A stretch of DNA of 64,000 nucleotides from Candidatus Rifleibacteriota bacterium (lineage in GTDB: Bacteria > Muiribacteriota > Ozemobacteria > Ozemobacterales > Ozemobacteraceae), in the NCBI GenBank assembly GCA_015232575.1, contig JADFZL010000003.1, forward strand, positions 442,001 to 506,000, read 5' to 3'. Made by a program: the position numbers and the translations under genes. This document shows, in pieces, positions 26,952 to 36,628 of the stretch (the stretch's first letter is position 1; each line of letters starts with the position of its first letter). The notes beneath the pieces were generated by a model that did not search any database, was not told the origin of the DNA, and worked only from the letters and a program-made list of their open reading frames with translations.

Positions 26952-28055
26952 ATGATTGTCAAAGACGGGAAACCATTACTGCTCATAGTGGATGACACCC
27001 CCGAGAACATCGATGTTCTCCGCGGAATACTCAGCTCAGAATACCGGCTGAAAATTGCTGTCAACGGCGAAAAAGCCCTGAGAATTCTTTCCGGAAGTGA
27101 CAAGCCAGACCTTGTCATTCTTGATATTATGATGCCTGAAATCGATGGCTTCGAAGTCTGCAGACGAATCAAATCAGATCCGGCAACCGCAGGAATTCCA
27201 GTAATCTTTGTCACAGCAAAGGATCAGGTTTTCGATGAAACACGCGGATTTGCTGCTGGTGCAGTAGATTATCTGACAAAGCCAGTTATACCCGAGATTG
27301 TCGTGGCGCGCGTCAAGACACATGTTGAACTTAAACTCGCACGTGAAGAAATTGAACGCAACAACGCGATTCTTGAAGAGAGAGTAAAAGAAAGAACTTC
27401 CGAAATAGCTCTGACCCAGGATGTAACAATTCAGTGTCTTGCAGCCCTTGCTGAAACGAGAGACACCGAGACAGGAAGACACATTCTCAGAACTCAGCAA
27501 TATATGAAAATTCTTGCAGAGGCTGCATCAAAACGTGATAAATTTTCATCCATTCTTACTCCGCCAGTTGTTGAACTTCTTTATAAATCCGCAGCACTTC
27601 ATGACATTGGCAAAGTTGGAATTCCTGACAGAGTTCTCCTCAAGCCCGGCAAACTCTCTCCGGAAGAATTTGAAGAAATGAAAAAACATGCACAGCTTGG
27701 TGCTGATGCCATTCAAAAAGCTGAAGAAGTCTTCGGATCAGTTAACAAATCTTCGTTTCTCAGATATGCAAGAGAAATTGCCGCAACTCACCAGGAAAAA
27801 TGGGACGGAACAGGTTATCCAAATGGTCTGAAAGGTGATAAAATTCCTCTGTCAGGAAGACTCATGGCCATTGCAGATGTTTATGATGCTCTTATTTCAA
27901 AGAGATGTTACAAAAAACCCCTTACCCACAAGGATGCAGTCCGAATAATATCTGAAGAAAAAGAAAAACATTTTGACCCTGATCTGATAGATTGTTTTCT
28001 CGAAGTATCAAATGAGTTTGCTAAAATTGCGATTTCCCTGAATGATCCAGAATAG
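26952..28055 (+). CDS. Response regulator with HD-GYP c-di-GMP phosphodiesterase output
   Basis: An RpfG-type regulator predicted to degrade cyclic di-GMP when phosphorylated. In 367 residues it has a receiver domain with the VDDTPEN acidic pair and phospho-acceptor D58 (ILDIMMPEIDG), a coiled linker, and an HD-GYP domain with LHDIGKVGIPD, KHAQLGA, HQEKWDGTGYP and IADVYDAL. The start is ATG at 26952, preceded by AAGGGTGA; an earlier TTG at 26886 lacks such a site. It lies 40 bases upstream of a hybrid histidine kinase that is probably its partner. Lower c-di-GMP usually favours swimming, which fits the nearby flagellar genes. Confidence 0.93.
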   Translation: MIVKDGKPLLLIVDDTPENIDVLRGILSSEYRLKIAVNGEKALRILSGSDKPDLVILDIMMPEIDGFEVCRRIKSDPATAGIPVIFVTAKDQVFDETRGFAAGAVDYLTKPVIPEIVVARVKTHVELKLAREEIERNNAILEERVKERTSEIALTQDVTIQCLAALAETRDTETGRHILRTQQYMKILAEAASKRDKFSSILTPPVVELLYKSAALHDIGKVGIPDRVLLKPGKLSPEEFEEMKKHAQLGADAIQKAEEVFGSVNKSSFLRYAREIAATHQEKWDGTGYPNGLKGDKIPLSGRLMAIADVYDALISKRCYKKPLTHKDAVRIISEEKEKHFDPDLIDCFLEVSNEFAKIAISLNDPE

Positions 28056-28095
28056 ATTTTTAGCTTAATAATGTGCAACGGTACAAGGATATAAT

Positions 28096-31000
28096 ATGAA
28101 TGTTTCAATATTTTCAATAATTCCGAATTATGTATTTGTATTTTTTCTTGCTATTCTCATAATTCTTTTCTGGGTATGGAATATGCGACTGCGTGCCGAA
28201 TTCGAACGAACCAGGCACATGGAAAAGGAAATTCGCGAACGGGAAGAATATTATCGAACTGTTTTTGCAAATGCCGGTGTAGGTATACTTAGAGTTGATA
28301 CCAAGGCAAGAATAGTTGAAGCCAACGAAGCTTTTCTTGAATTTATCGGATACTCGCTTACTGAATTACAAAGTCTATCTCCGTTCGAAATCGTTCATCC
28401 TGAAGATCGCGATATGATGAAAGCAAGCGCCATAAAGCACGTTTCCGGAGAAATTCCCAGCTACAGAATTGAGCGTCGGTATATCAGAAAAGATGGTACT
28501 CTGAGATGGGCTGATGTACGTACAAGCGCAGTAAGAAGCCGAGATGGCGCCTTTCAGGCGTTCATTACTATTGTTGCAGACATTACCGAAAAAAAGCAGT
28601 CTGAAATAATGTATCATGAAGCTCAGCAGAAAATGAATGAAATCACCGAAAAGCTTGGCGCAGTTGTTTTCCAGCTCAGAAAAAATCAGGATTCAACGAA
28701 AGTATTTACATTTATCAACGAAGAAGTACAACTGATTTCGGGGCTCGACAGAAATAAAATTCTTTCCGACTCATCGCTGTTTTTTAACAGAATCACTGAA
28801 GATGACGTTTCCAAGGTTGAAGATGAAATGAACAATTCTTCAAGAAAACTCGAAACCTGGACATGTGACTTTCGGATTCATCATACTGATGGCAGCATCA
28901 GATGGCTTTCTGGAAAGGCTGTTCCAAGAAGAGAAACAGATGGTGCTATTTTATGGAATGGATATTTCAGCGACAACACCGAGCGCAGGAATCTTGACCA
29001 GAAATTCCGGGCAATTTTCGACTCATCGTCCGACTCATATTTTCTGACCGACTCACACGGACGTGTACTTGACTGCAATGTTACCGCGGTTCGCGCATAC
29101 AACGCCTCAAGCAGAGAAGAAATAATCACGCTGGGACCTTTGTACTATTCTCCCGAATATCAGCCCGATGGCGAGCGTTCATTTGAAAAGTTTTCAAATA
29201 AAATTTCTGAGACACTGAAATCCGGCCGAAGCAACTTTGAGTGGACCCATCGGGTTCATGGAAATGAAATGCCGGTCGAAATAACTCTCATCCGCCTTGA
29301 TCTGGGAAATCCGCCGATAATTTTATCAGTAGTTCATGACTTGACTGAAAGAAAAAAAGCAGAAGCTGAAATAGTTGAGAGCAAAAATTTCCTCAGAGGC
29401 GTAATTAATAACAGCTTTGCAGTCATCTGCGCCAAAGATCTTGATGGAAAATATCTTCTGATCAATCCAAGATGGACCGACATTCTTAATATCCCAGAAG
29501 ATAAAATAATTGGAAAAACCGATTTTGACGTTTTTCCAGCCCTGCAGGCAGAATCTTACAGACAAAATGACCTGCGCGTAATACAGACAAAGCTTCCACT
29601 GACCGTTGAAGAAAAAGCTCAGATTAATAACGAAACAAGATATTTTCTTGCTGCAAAATTTCCGATTCTGGATACCGAAGGCAACCCAAAAGCAGTCTGC
29701 GGAATTTCTACAGACATCACCGACATCAAAAAGACCGAAGAAGAGCTTAAAAAAGCCCGCCTGGTTGCTGATGATGCCAATCGTGCAAAAAGCCAGTTTC
29801 TCGCTAACATGAGCCATGAAATCAGAACTCCGATGAATGCAATAATGGGAATGACATACCTCACCCTTCAAACAGATCTCAAACCGCGTCAACGTGAGTA
29901 TCTGACCAAAATAAATACCGCTGCCAAAAGCCTGCTCGGCATAATTAATGACATTCTGGATTTTTCAAAAATAGAAGTCGGAAAGTTGTCAATTGAGCAT
30001 ATTGAGTTTGATCTTGAACGCGTTGTTGAAAACGTTGGTGGAATGATTTCCATGAAAGCACAGGAAAAAGAACTGGAAATTCTTTTTGCAATGGCTCCCG
30101 ATGTGCCAAGAATGTTGATTGGAGACCCATTGCGCCTAGAACAGATCCTTGTTAATCTTTCCAATAATGCTGTCAAGTTTACCCAGAAAGGCGAAGTAGT
30201 AATTGAAATCAAGCCTTCGAAAATTGAAAACAACAAAATTACCCTTCAATTCCAGATTCGAGACACTGGAATCGGCATGACAGAAGAAGTTATTGGAAGG
30301 TTATTCAAACCTTTTACCCAGGCAGATGGCAGTACAACAAGAAAATTCGGGGGCACTGGTCTCGGACTTTCGATCTGCAAACACCTTGTTGAAATGATGG
30401 GCGGTGAAATTAAGGCTCACAGCACTCCGGGACACGGAAGCAACTTTGCCTTTACCGCTGTTTTTGGAATTTCCTTACAGAACCCTGTTGTAATGCCAAC
30501 TCCAGATTTGCGAAAATTGAGAGTCCTGATTGTGGACGATAACGACAGTTCAAGGGAATATCTCAGAAACGTTCTGGAATCACTTTCATTCGAAATCGTG
30601 GAAGCATCAAACGGGCTTGAAGCAATTGAACTCCTGACAAAGACCGCTGCAGCTTCTCCAGTTGAACTGGTAATCATGGACTGGAAAATGCCTGGAATTG
30701 ATGGAATTGAAGCCTCAAGGCGCATCAGGGAAATGCAACTTCCCGGAAAGATTCCAACAATTATCATGGTCACAGCTTTTGGACGCGATGACGCAATGCA
30801 GAGCGCTTCTGATGTAAATATAGACGATTTTCTAGTTAAGCCGGTAACTCCATCAACAATATTTGATTCCGTCATGAGAGTATTCAAAAAAGAGAGCCCG
30901 GAACGACGTCCGGAGATTGATTTAGAAAAACAAACATCGCAGGATTTGTCGAGTCTAAGAGGAAAACGTATACTTCTCGTTGAAGATAATGAGATAAACA

Positions 31001-31968
31001 GAGACGTTGCCGCTGATATTCTTGAACGATCAGGAATGATCGTTAAATCTGCGTCAGACGGAAGTGAAGCTCTTACGATCCTTGATCAGAATGAATTCGA
31101 CATTGTTCTGATGGACTGCCAGATGCCCGTAATGGATGGTTATGAATGCACGAGAAGAATCAGAATGATTAGCAAGTATGCATCTCTTCCAATCATTGCC
31201 ATGACAGCAAATGTTGTGTCGGGCGACCGTGAAAAATGTATAGAAATTGGAATGAATGACCATGTTCCAAAACCAATTGACCCCGATTTTCTTTTTGCTG
31301 CGCTTAAGAAGTGGTCAAAAACGCAGTGCCTGACAGCACCTGATTATTCTAAAATTAGCGGGTTGGACAGCAAAACTGCATTAAAAAGGCTTTCTGGAAA
31401 CCACAAACTGTTTCTGGAAATGCTTCTGAAGTTTGCTGATCGAATCAAAACTTTTTATGAAACAAATCTGACGCTTCTAAATGATTCACAAGACGAATCT
31501 GCGGTTAAGCAGGCTGCAATGAACTGTCACTCTCTAAAAGGCTCCGCTGGCAACATCGGCGCAATGGACATATACAAATTAGCTTCAAATGCCGAAGAAA
31601 GCCTTGCCAAAAATGACATTATTCAGGCTAAGAATGTTCTTGAATCATTAAAACCTCACCTTGAATCGATGGTAAAAGGCATAATTCAGTTAAAAGGCGA
31701 TCTCAAAGATAATGACATTCAGGACACCACAGAACCTGTTATAGATCATGACAAACTGCAAAAAATGTTTTCTGACTTTATCAAACGCCTTTCAGAAGAC
31801 GATAGTGAAGCCATTTCCTGCTTTGAGTCATTAAAACCGCATTTGCCTCAATCAACCTGTGCTGATCACATTTCACGAATCGAAAAAACACTATCAAGAT
31901 ATGCATTCGAAGAGGCTGCATCGCTGGCAAAGAACATGGCCGAAATACTTAATATTAAACCTTGCTGA
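28096..31968 (+). CDS. Hybrid sensor histidine kinase (TM, multiple PAS, HisKA-HATPase, two receivers, Hpt)
   Basis: A complete phosphorelay in one 1,290-residue polypeptide. Order: one N-terminal membrane helix with almost no extracytoplasmic part, four PAS domains (about residues 45-560), HisKA with H574 (NMSHEIRTPMN), HATPase with LVNLSNNAVKF, GIGM and FGGTGLGLSI, a first receiver (D862 in IMDWKMPG), a second receiver (D1007 in LMDCQMPVMDG), and a C-terminal Hpt with H1145 (NCHSLKGSAGN). The PAS array suggests cytoplasmic redox, light or small-molecule sensing. Phosphate could flow from the Hpt to the adjacent HD-GYP regulator. AAGGAT lies upstream of the ATG. Confidence 0.94.
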   Translation: MNVSIFSIIPNYVFVFFLAILIILFWVWNMRLRAEFERTRHMEKEIREREEYYRTVFANAGVGILRVDTKARIVEANEAFLEFIGYSLTELQSLSPFEIVHPEDRDMMKASAIKHVSGEIPSYRIERRYIRKDGTLRWADVRTSAVRSRDGAFQAFITIVADITEKKQSEIMYHEAQQKMNEITEKLGAVVFQLRKNQDSTKVFTFINEEVQLISGLDRNKILSDSSLFFNRITEDDVSKVEDEMNNSSRKLETWTCDFRIHHTDGSIRWLSGKAVPRRETDGAILWNGYFSDNTERRNLDQKFRAIFDSSSDSYFLTDSHGRVLDCNVTAVRAYNASSREEIITLGPLYYSPEYQPDGERSFEKFSNKISETLKSGRSNFEWTHRVHGNEMPVEITLIRLDLGNPPIILSVVHDLTERKKAEAEIVESKNFLRGVINNSFAVICAKDLDGKYLLINPRWTDILNIPEDKIIGKTDFDVFPALQAESYRQNDLRVIQTKLPLTVEEKAQINNETRYFLAAKFPILDTEGNPKAVCGISTDITDIKKTEEELKKARLVADDANRAKSQFLANMSHEIRTPMNAIMGMTYLTLQTDLKPRQREYLTKINTAAKSLLGIINDILDFSKIEVGKLSIEHIEFDLERVVENVGGMISMKAQEKELEILFAMAPDVPRMLIGDPLRLEQILVNLSNNAVKFTQKGEVVIEIKPSKIENNKITLQFQIRDTGIGMTEEVIGRLFKPFTQADGSTTRKFGGTGLGLSICKHLVEMMGGEIKAHSTPGHGSNFAFTAVFGISLQNPVVMPTPDLRKLRVLIVDDNDSSREYLRNVLESLSFEIVEASNGLEAIELLTKTAAASPVELVIMDWKMPGIDGIEASRRIREMQLPGKIPTIIMVTAFGRDDAMQSASDVNIDDFLVKPVTPSTIFDSVMRVFKKESPERRPEIDLEKQTSQDLSSLRGKRILLVEDNEINRDVAADILERSGMIVKSASDGSEALTILDQNEFDIVLMDCQMPVMDGYECTRRIRMISKYASLPIIAMTANVVSGDREKCIEIGMNDHVPKPIDPDFLFAALKKWSKTQCLTAPDYSKISGLDSKTALKRLSGNHKLFLEMLLKFADRIKTFYETNLTLLNDSQDESAVKQAAMNCHSLKGSAGNIGAMDIYKLASNAEESLAKNDIIQAKNVLESLKPHLESMVKGIIQLKGDLKDNDIQDTTEPVIDHDKLQKMFSDFIKRLSEDDSEAISCFESLKPHLPQSTCADHISRIEKTLSRYAFEEAASLAKNMAEILNIKPC

Positions 31969-32079
31969 GCATTGCTTTGTTCGGGCTTGATTTATCAAGC
32001 CCCCCACAGAAACGCAATGAGCGGTTATTGTAGAATTGTTAATATTGAGTCGGTGTGGTAATTCTTTTCATTAGTGTTG

Positions 32080-32823
32080 TCAAAGTGTCGATTTTTGTAC
32101 AAGGGATATTGGTTTTTCGAGATGATTTGTCTCAAGAAGATCACTATCACAAAAGAGAGACGCTGTTAATCCGTCTGCACTGATTTTTCCATCGTTCATT
32201 ATTATTGTACGTTCACACAATTCTATTACCATTTCAAGATCGTGGGTGGCAATAATTTTTGTCTGGGGCATTTTTTTCAGAAGATTGATAAGATTTCTTC
32301 TTGATTTCGGATCAAGATTGGAAGTCGGTTCATCAAGAACAATAATTTCCGGTTCCATGGATAGAACCGAAGCAATTGCAGCAAGCTTTTTCTGACCCTC
32401 TGAAAGTCGAAAAACCTGTTTATTTGTCAGATGTGAAATTCGAACCTGTTCAATTGCTCCGAGAGTCCTGTTTTTGACCTCTTCAGCAGAAAAACCGAGA
32501 TTTATTGGTCCAAATGCAACATCATCGAACACTGTTGGCATAAAAAGCTGATCATCAGAGTTCTGAAAAACCATTCCAACTTTACGCCGAACTAAGTTTA
32601 AATTGTTCTGAAGTACATTAGTGCCACAAATAGCAACAGTTCCTGTTTTCGGAAAAAAAGTTCCATTCAGATGCATGAGTAAAGTAGATTTTCCTGCCCC
32701 ATTCCCGCCCACCAAAGCAAGCGACTCCCCGGAATTTGCATGAAAAGCAACTCCTGATAGAGCCAATGTTCCATCAGGATAGGCATAAGAAAGATTTTCA
32801 ATTTCAATTACACAGAAATTCAT
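32080..32823 (-). CDS. cbiO: Cobalt/nickel ECF transporter ATPase CbiO
   Basis: ATPase that powers the energy-coupling-factor transporter encoded just upstream. The 247 residues have GGNGAGKST (Walker A), FQNSDDQLF (Q-loop, typical of ECF ATPases), LSEGQKKLAAIA (signature), VLDEPTSNLD (Walker B) and the switch histidine in ATHDL. I start it at ATG 32823, which has AAAGGA nine bases upstream; the frame stays open to 32865, but those residues are not protein-like. Confidence 0.92.
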   Translation of the reverse strand: MNFCVIEIENLSYAYPDGTLALSGVAFHANSGESLALVGGNGAGKSTLLMHLNGTFFPKTGTVAICGTNVLQNNLNLVRRKVGMVFQNSDDQLFMPTVFDDVAFGPINLGFSAEEVKNRTLGAIEQVRISHLTNKQVFRLSEGQKKLAAIASVLSMEPEIIVLDEPTSNLDPKSRRNLINLLKKMPQTKIIATHDLEMVIELCERTIIMNDGKISADGLTASLFCDSDLLETNHLEKPISLVQKSTL

Positions 32824-32926
32824 AAGTCTAATCCTTTCAGGAACCGTTAAAAACAACGCACCCATTCATTATTAGTCGCTTCTCTACTGTTAATTGATGG
32901 TTACACCCTTTCCGAAAGAAGTCGAT

Positions 32927-33742
32927 TTATTTGGGATGAACAGGTGTGAGAATAAAACTTCCCAGTAATAATGATAAGTTATTAAATCTCATGATAATAA
33001 ATAAAACAGAAAATATCAGAAAAAAAAACGCAGCACCAGGGCTGAATGATTTATTTATGGATAGTTGAAATTGTCCTGAAAAACCACGTGCAAGCATTGC
33101 TCTGTGAATGCGTGTCGCTCTATCTGCTGATCGAAGAAGAAGATTGCCTATAAGCGATGTCCAGACTTTCAAATTCAATGGCGAGTCTGAAAAAGTTCGC
33201 AGACGAGCTGCCCGAAACATGCGGGAAGCTTCATCAATCAGCAGAATAAGATATCTGTAAACAAATAGAAGTTGTACTACAAAAATTTCAGGCACCCGAA
33301 AAATTCTCAGAGAGTTGCAGGTTTCGTAGAATCCGGTGGTAGCAATCAATGCAAAAGACGCAGAAATAGTCAGAATCGATTTAAGAAAAATCGATAAAAA
33401 AGAGATCCAGCCTCTGGAAATATTTATTGTTCCGACTTTGCAAAATATTTCCCTGTCGAAAACCGGATTCATGATTCCCAGCATGAGGATAAAAGGCAAG
33501 ATAAAAACTAATCTTTTCAGAAAATACTCTGCAGGCAGATTTCCAAAAAGAAAAAGAAATACCGGATAAATAAAAAATGGTACCATTGCTGAAACTTCGT
33601 ATCTGTTGAATGAGATAACAGTCATTAGAAAAACAAAAGTAGTTAGAAGTTTTGCTCTTGGATCAAGCCTGTGAACAATGGTTTTCTGGTCAGCAAGAAT
33701 ATCAAGATAACTCAGGTTAAATCTTGCCGATTCGCTTAACAT
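32927..33742 (-). CDS. cbiQ: Cobalt/nickel ECF transporter T-component CbiQ
   Basis: Membrane scaffold that links the ATPase to the substrate-capture protein. The 271 residues contain several membrane helices, the N-terminal HRLDPRAKLL typical of CbiQ/EcfT, and two coupling-helix motifs with Ala-Arg-Gly character (RAARLRTF and AMLARGFSG). The start is ATG at 33742, four bases after the cbiM stop. Confidence 0.9.
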   Translation of the reverse strand: MLSESARFNLSYLDILADQKTIVHRLDPRAKLLTTFVFLMTVISFNRYEVSAMVPFFIYPVFLFLFGNLPAEYFLKRLVFILPFILMLGIMNPVFDREIFCKVGTINISRGWISFLSIFLKSILTISASFALIATTGFYETCNSLRIFRVPEIFVVQLLFVYRYLILLIDEASRMFRAARLRTFSDSPLNLKVWTSLIGNLLLRSADRATRIHRAMLARGFSGQFQLSINKSFSPGAAFFFLIFSVLFIIMRFNNLSLLLGSFILTPVHPK

Positions 33743-33746
33743 ATAT

Positions 33747-34817
33747 TTACTCTGTACTTTCCTCGATAGATTGATTCGGTACAAGAGAAAAAGATTTTCT
33801 GTTTACTATTTTCCCAAACAAAACCATTAATAAAACTATAGATAATCCGCCAGCCAGACCTGAGATACTTGTACCGGCATTCACTTCAGGCCACGCTTCG
33901 ACTGCAGTATTTTCAGTATTTTGGCTGATTCTGAATTTATAATCCGGAAATAATGCTAATTTACTTTGAATTGCCGCGAGAAATGAGTAAACTGGTTTAT
34001 CGGGAACATTAAGCTCTTCTTTACCGGAAACTCGCATGGTTGACCATTCCAGACCGTCTGGAGCTGATGATGCGAACCAGGAAAGAACTGCACCGGTAAA
34101 TATTGCAGCAAAAGCAGTCATATAAAGTATTTTTCTTACTGACCACGATCTGGAAGATGAACTTTTCAGTTCGCCTGAAAGCAATTCGGGTCTGTTTTTC
34201 CAGACAAAGCTTACAACCGATGATGTTGCAAGGCCTTCAACGATTCCAATGGCGAAGTGAATGGGCTGCATAAGCAAGAGAAAATGAAAAAATGGCAATT
34301 CGGAAACTTCTGATGAGTAAGTTTGCATAACCACAGCAAATGCGCCAAATTGAAGTGCCACAATTGATGCAACAACAGATGCAGCATTGATGCGACCCTG
34401 GGAAATATCTGCTGAATCATTAGAAATAAGCTTTTGAAAAATAAATGGATATGCAACATAGCATGGGATAACAGCAAGATTAAAAATGTTGCATCCAAGG
34501 GCAAGCAAGCCTCCATCTGCAAACATGAATGCCTGAATAAAAAGAACTGAAGCCATGGTAACAGCAGCAGCATGTTTTCCAAGAAGTGCAGCCAATATCA
34601 GGCCGCCGCCGAGATGCCCGCTGGAACCTGTTCCAGGAATGCTGAAGTTTATCATCTGCGCAGCAAAAATAAATGCTCCAAGAATGCCCATCAAAGGAGC
34701 TTTCATATCATCTGAAGCCACGCTGACCTTTCGCGATGCATAGACAACAAATCCAGCGCTTACGGCACAGAAAGTCATGCCAACTGCCGGTGAAACAAGA
34801 GCATCAGCCATGTGCAT
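33747..34817 (-). CDS. cbiM: Cobalt/nickel ECF transporter S-component CbiM fused to a CbiN-like domain
   Basis: Captures Co2+ or Ni2+ at the membrane. The protein must start MHMADA because the N-terminal amine and His2 bind the metal, and ATG 34817 gives exactly this, with GGAG upstream. Residues up to about 215 are the CbiM membrane core, including GSSGHLGGG. The rest (PDGLEWS, a short periplasmic stretch and a last helix) matches CbiN/NikN, so M and N are fused in 356 residues. Sequence does not settle cobalt against nickel; no cobalamin or hydrogenase genes lie nearby. Confidence 0.9.
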   Translation of the reverse strand: MHMADALVSPAVGMTFCAVSAGFVVYASRKVSVASDDMKAPLMGILGAFIFAAQMINFSIPGTGSSGHLGGGLILAALLGKHAAAVTMASVLFIQAFMFADGGLLALGCNIFNLAVIPCYVAYPFIFQKLISNDSADISQGRINAASVVASIVALQFGAFAVVMQTYSSEVSELPFFHFLLLMQPIHFAIGIVEGLATSSVVSFVWKNRPELLSGELKSSSSRSWSVRKILYMTAFAAIFTGAVLSWFASSAPDGLEWSTMRVSGKEELNVPDKPVYSFLAAIQSKLALFPDYKFRISQNTENTAVEAWPEVNAGTSISGLAGGLSIVLLMVLFGKIVNRKSFSLVPNQSIEESTE

Positions 34818-34867
34818 AAAGAATTCTCCATCAGAATTACAAAGTTCTATTATCTAAATAGAAACCG

Positions 34868-34892
34868 TGTTACGTTTTTTATTTTCGTAGCA
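34868..34892. promoter_or_regulatory. Inverted repeat upstream of cbiM, possible operator
   Basis: TGTTACG (34868-34874) and CGTAGCA (34886-34892) form an inverted repeat with one mismatch and 11 bases between arms, about 50 bases upstream of cbiM. It could bind a metal-responsive repressor. It does not match the NikR consensus. Confidence 0.3.
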
Positions 34893-35034
34893 AGTATATC
34901 TTAATTTCATTCTTTTTAAAAGATTAATTTCCATGAAAATTTTTCATTCATGCATTGCTTTTTTTCAAAAAAATCTTTACAATTGATAGAACGCTTTACC
35001 TATAGACAGTTTTTTTAAAAGGAAAGGAAATAGT

Positions 35035-36381
35035 ATGAGAAAGTTTTTCAGAGTATTGAGTACCATTTGTTTTTTGTCGATTTTTGCGCTTTGTACCATG
35101 TCGGCGGCTTTAGCTCAGGCAGGCGATATTGCCCGAATTAAACTTGTTGACAACAACCACATTCCGCAGAAAGTTGTTGTTGTTATGACTTCAGGTACAA
35201 ATCAATTCTGCAGAGATTTATTCGCAACAATCAAGTTAATCAATGAAACTGGCAGTCTGCCTGCAGAAGAAACAGTAAAAATGCATGTTATCAAGGGAAG
35301 TTCTTCTCTTGATGTGGTAAAAACACTTGGCATTTCTACTGAAGATGCTAAGAAATATCTTGAAATTAACGAAAAGTTTTCTTCTTATGACATCTGGGCA
35401 CAGGATTGCATGGAACTTTGCAGCGCAATAGATGTTAATGGCAGCGTCTTCCCGGCAGTTTTTGATTCGAACCGCGGACGTGGTCTTGGTGCTCTTCCAA
35501 AAGTTCTCTCTGAAATGTGGCAGCTGAAATATTTCAAGAACCCATCGGGAAGCCAGGCACACGGCGACTACGGCGGAAATCTTGAAGTTGTTCCGAATGA
35601 AGACATTATGGTTGCCGGAGATACGATTACGGCTTCCTGCAAAGCATACTTTGAAAAAATGGGTTATGCCGGACGTTTGTTCACACCAGACACAAAATGG
35701 CTCAATGTCGGACACATTGACGAATACCTTAATTATATTCCAACACTTAATGCTCCAAACGGTTATTCAATTGTAAAAGCAGACCCGGCTTACGCACTTG
35801 ATCTCGTTGAATATGCAAGCGATGAAGATTTTGCAAAGCTTGAATCAAGTGACAGATCCTTTCTTCTGAAAGTTCGTGCAGCACTCAAAGCTCAGAGAAG
35901 TGATCCGTCTGCTGCCAAGGGAACATCAGAAGGAGATTTCATCGAACTGAATCTGAAAATCGCAGAAATCATAGAGAAAAATGTCGGTGAACTGAAAAGC
36001 TTTATTACGACCGTTAATAACAAAGAAAATAGTAGATTTGGTGAAGTTGCATGGCCGTGTCTATATCAGGGTTATAATCCAGCAAATCCTTCATCATGCC
36101 ACGCATTCCTCCCTGGAGTTGTTAACCTGACAGTTCTCCGCGATCATCTTCTTGTTCCGGCAACTTATTTCCCGCCATTCGACAAAATCGTAGAATCAAG
36201 ATTCAGAGCTCAGGGAAACAAAGTTCATTTCATTGATGATAGCCCTTACCACAGCGCAATGGGCGAAATACACTGCGGAACAAATGTTATTCGATCGCTT
36301 GACAAACTTGTATTTACAAAATCACAAATTTCAAGAGTAAACGAAGTTAAAAATGTATTTGAAAAAGTACACAAAGAATAA
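35035..36381 (+). CDS. Exported protein-arginine deiminase (PAD) homologue
   Basis: Predicted to convert peptidyl-arginine to citrulline outside the cytoplasm. The 448 residues start with a signal peptide (cleavage near ALA-Q) and match the C-terminal catalytic domain of animal PADs. Catalytic residues are all present: D124 (WAQDCMEL, cf. PAD4 D350), H227 and D229 (VGHIDEYL, cf. H471/D473) and C414 (GEIHCGTNV, cf. C645). The substrate-binding arginine pair R147/R149 lies in FDSNRGRGL (PAD4 FDSPRNRGL), and GNLEV is conserved. The animal N-terminal domains are absent. GGAAAGGAA precedes the ATG. Stand-alone gene followed by a 20-bp hairpin. Agmatine deiminase is unlikely given the PAD-specific motifs. 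Confidence 0.87.
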   Translation: MRKFFRVLSTICFLSIFALCTMSAALAQAGDIARIKLVDNNHIPQKVVVVMTSGTNQFCRDLFATIKLINETGSLPAEETVKMHVIKGSSSLDVVKTLGISTEDAKKYLEINEKFSSYDIWAQDCMELCSAIDVNGSVFPAVFDSNRGRGLGALPKVLSEMWQLKYFKNPSGSQAHGDYGGNLEVVPNEDIMVAGDTITASCKAYFEKMGYAGRLFTPDTKWLNVGHIDEYLNYIPTLNAPNGYSIVKADPAYALDLVEYASDEDFAKLESSDRSFLLKVRAALKAQRSDPSAAKGTSEGDFIELNLKIAEIIEKNVGELKSFITTVNNKENSRFGEVAWPCLYQGYNPANPSSCHAFLPGVVNLTVLRDHLLVPATYFPPFDKIVESRFRAQGNKVHFIDDSPYHSAMGEIHCGTNVIRSLDKLVFTKSQISRVNEVKNVFEKVHKE

Positions 36382-36409
36382 ATTATCCTGTTTATGATTT
36401 AACCTGAAT

Positions 36410-36457
36410 TTTGCATGCCATCTCAATTTTGAACACCAAATTGAGATGGCATGCAAA
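36410..36457. repeat. Perfect 20-bp-stem palindrome, copy 2 of the TTGCA...TGCAA repeat
   Basis: Arms 36410-36429 and 36438-36457 are perfectly complementary around the loop TGAACACC. They are followed by a GTGAAAGTTGG tail shared with 25272-25337 and 40585-40656. The repeat lies 28 bases after the PAD stop and may end transcription or protect the mRNA. Confidence 0.8.
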
Positions 36458-36628
36458 TTCGTGAAAGTTGGTTTCAAAGGGTCAGGCATCAGTTTAATGC
36501 AAAATTTAGGTTTAAGATTAAACCTTTATCTGCCGAAATGAAAGTATGTGCTTAATAATTGAACAGTGGCAGGTTTAGTATCAGTTCAAAAGAAATTATT
36601 TTATCACAAAAATTATCAGGAGAAATGA

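Noticed and set aside
34818..35034. Cobalamin or nickel riboswitch before cbiM
   Set aside because: No B12-box or other conserved riboswitch core is visible; only a short inverted repeat is present.
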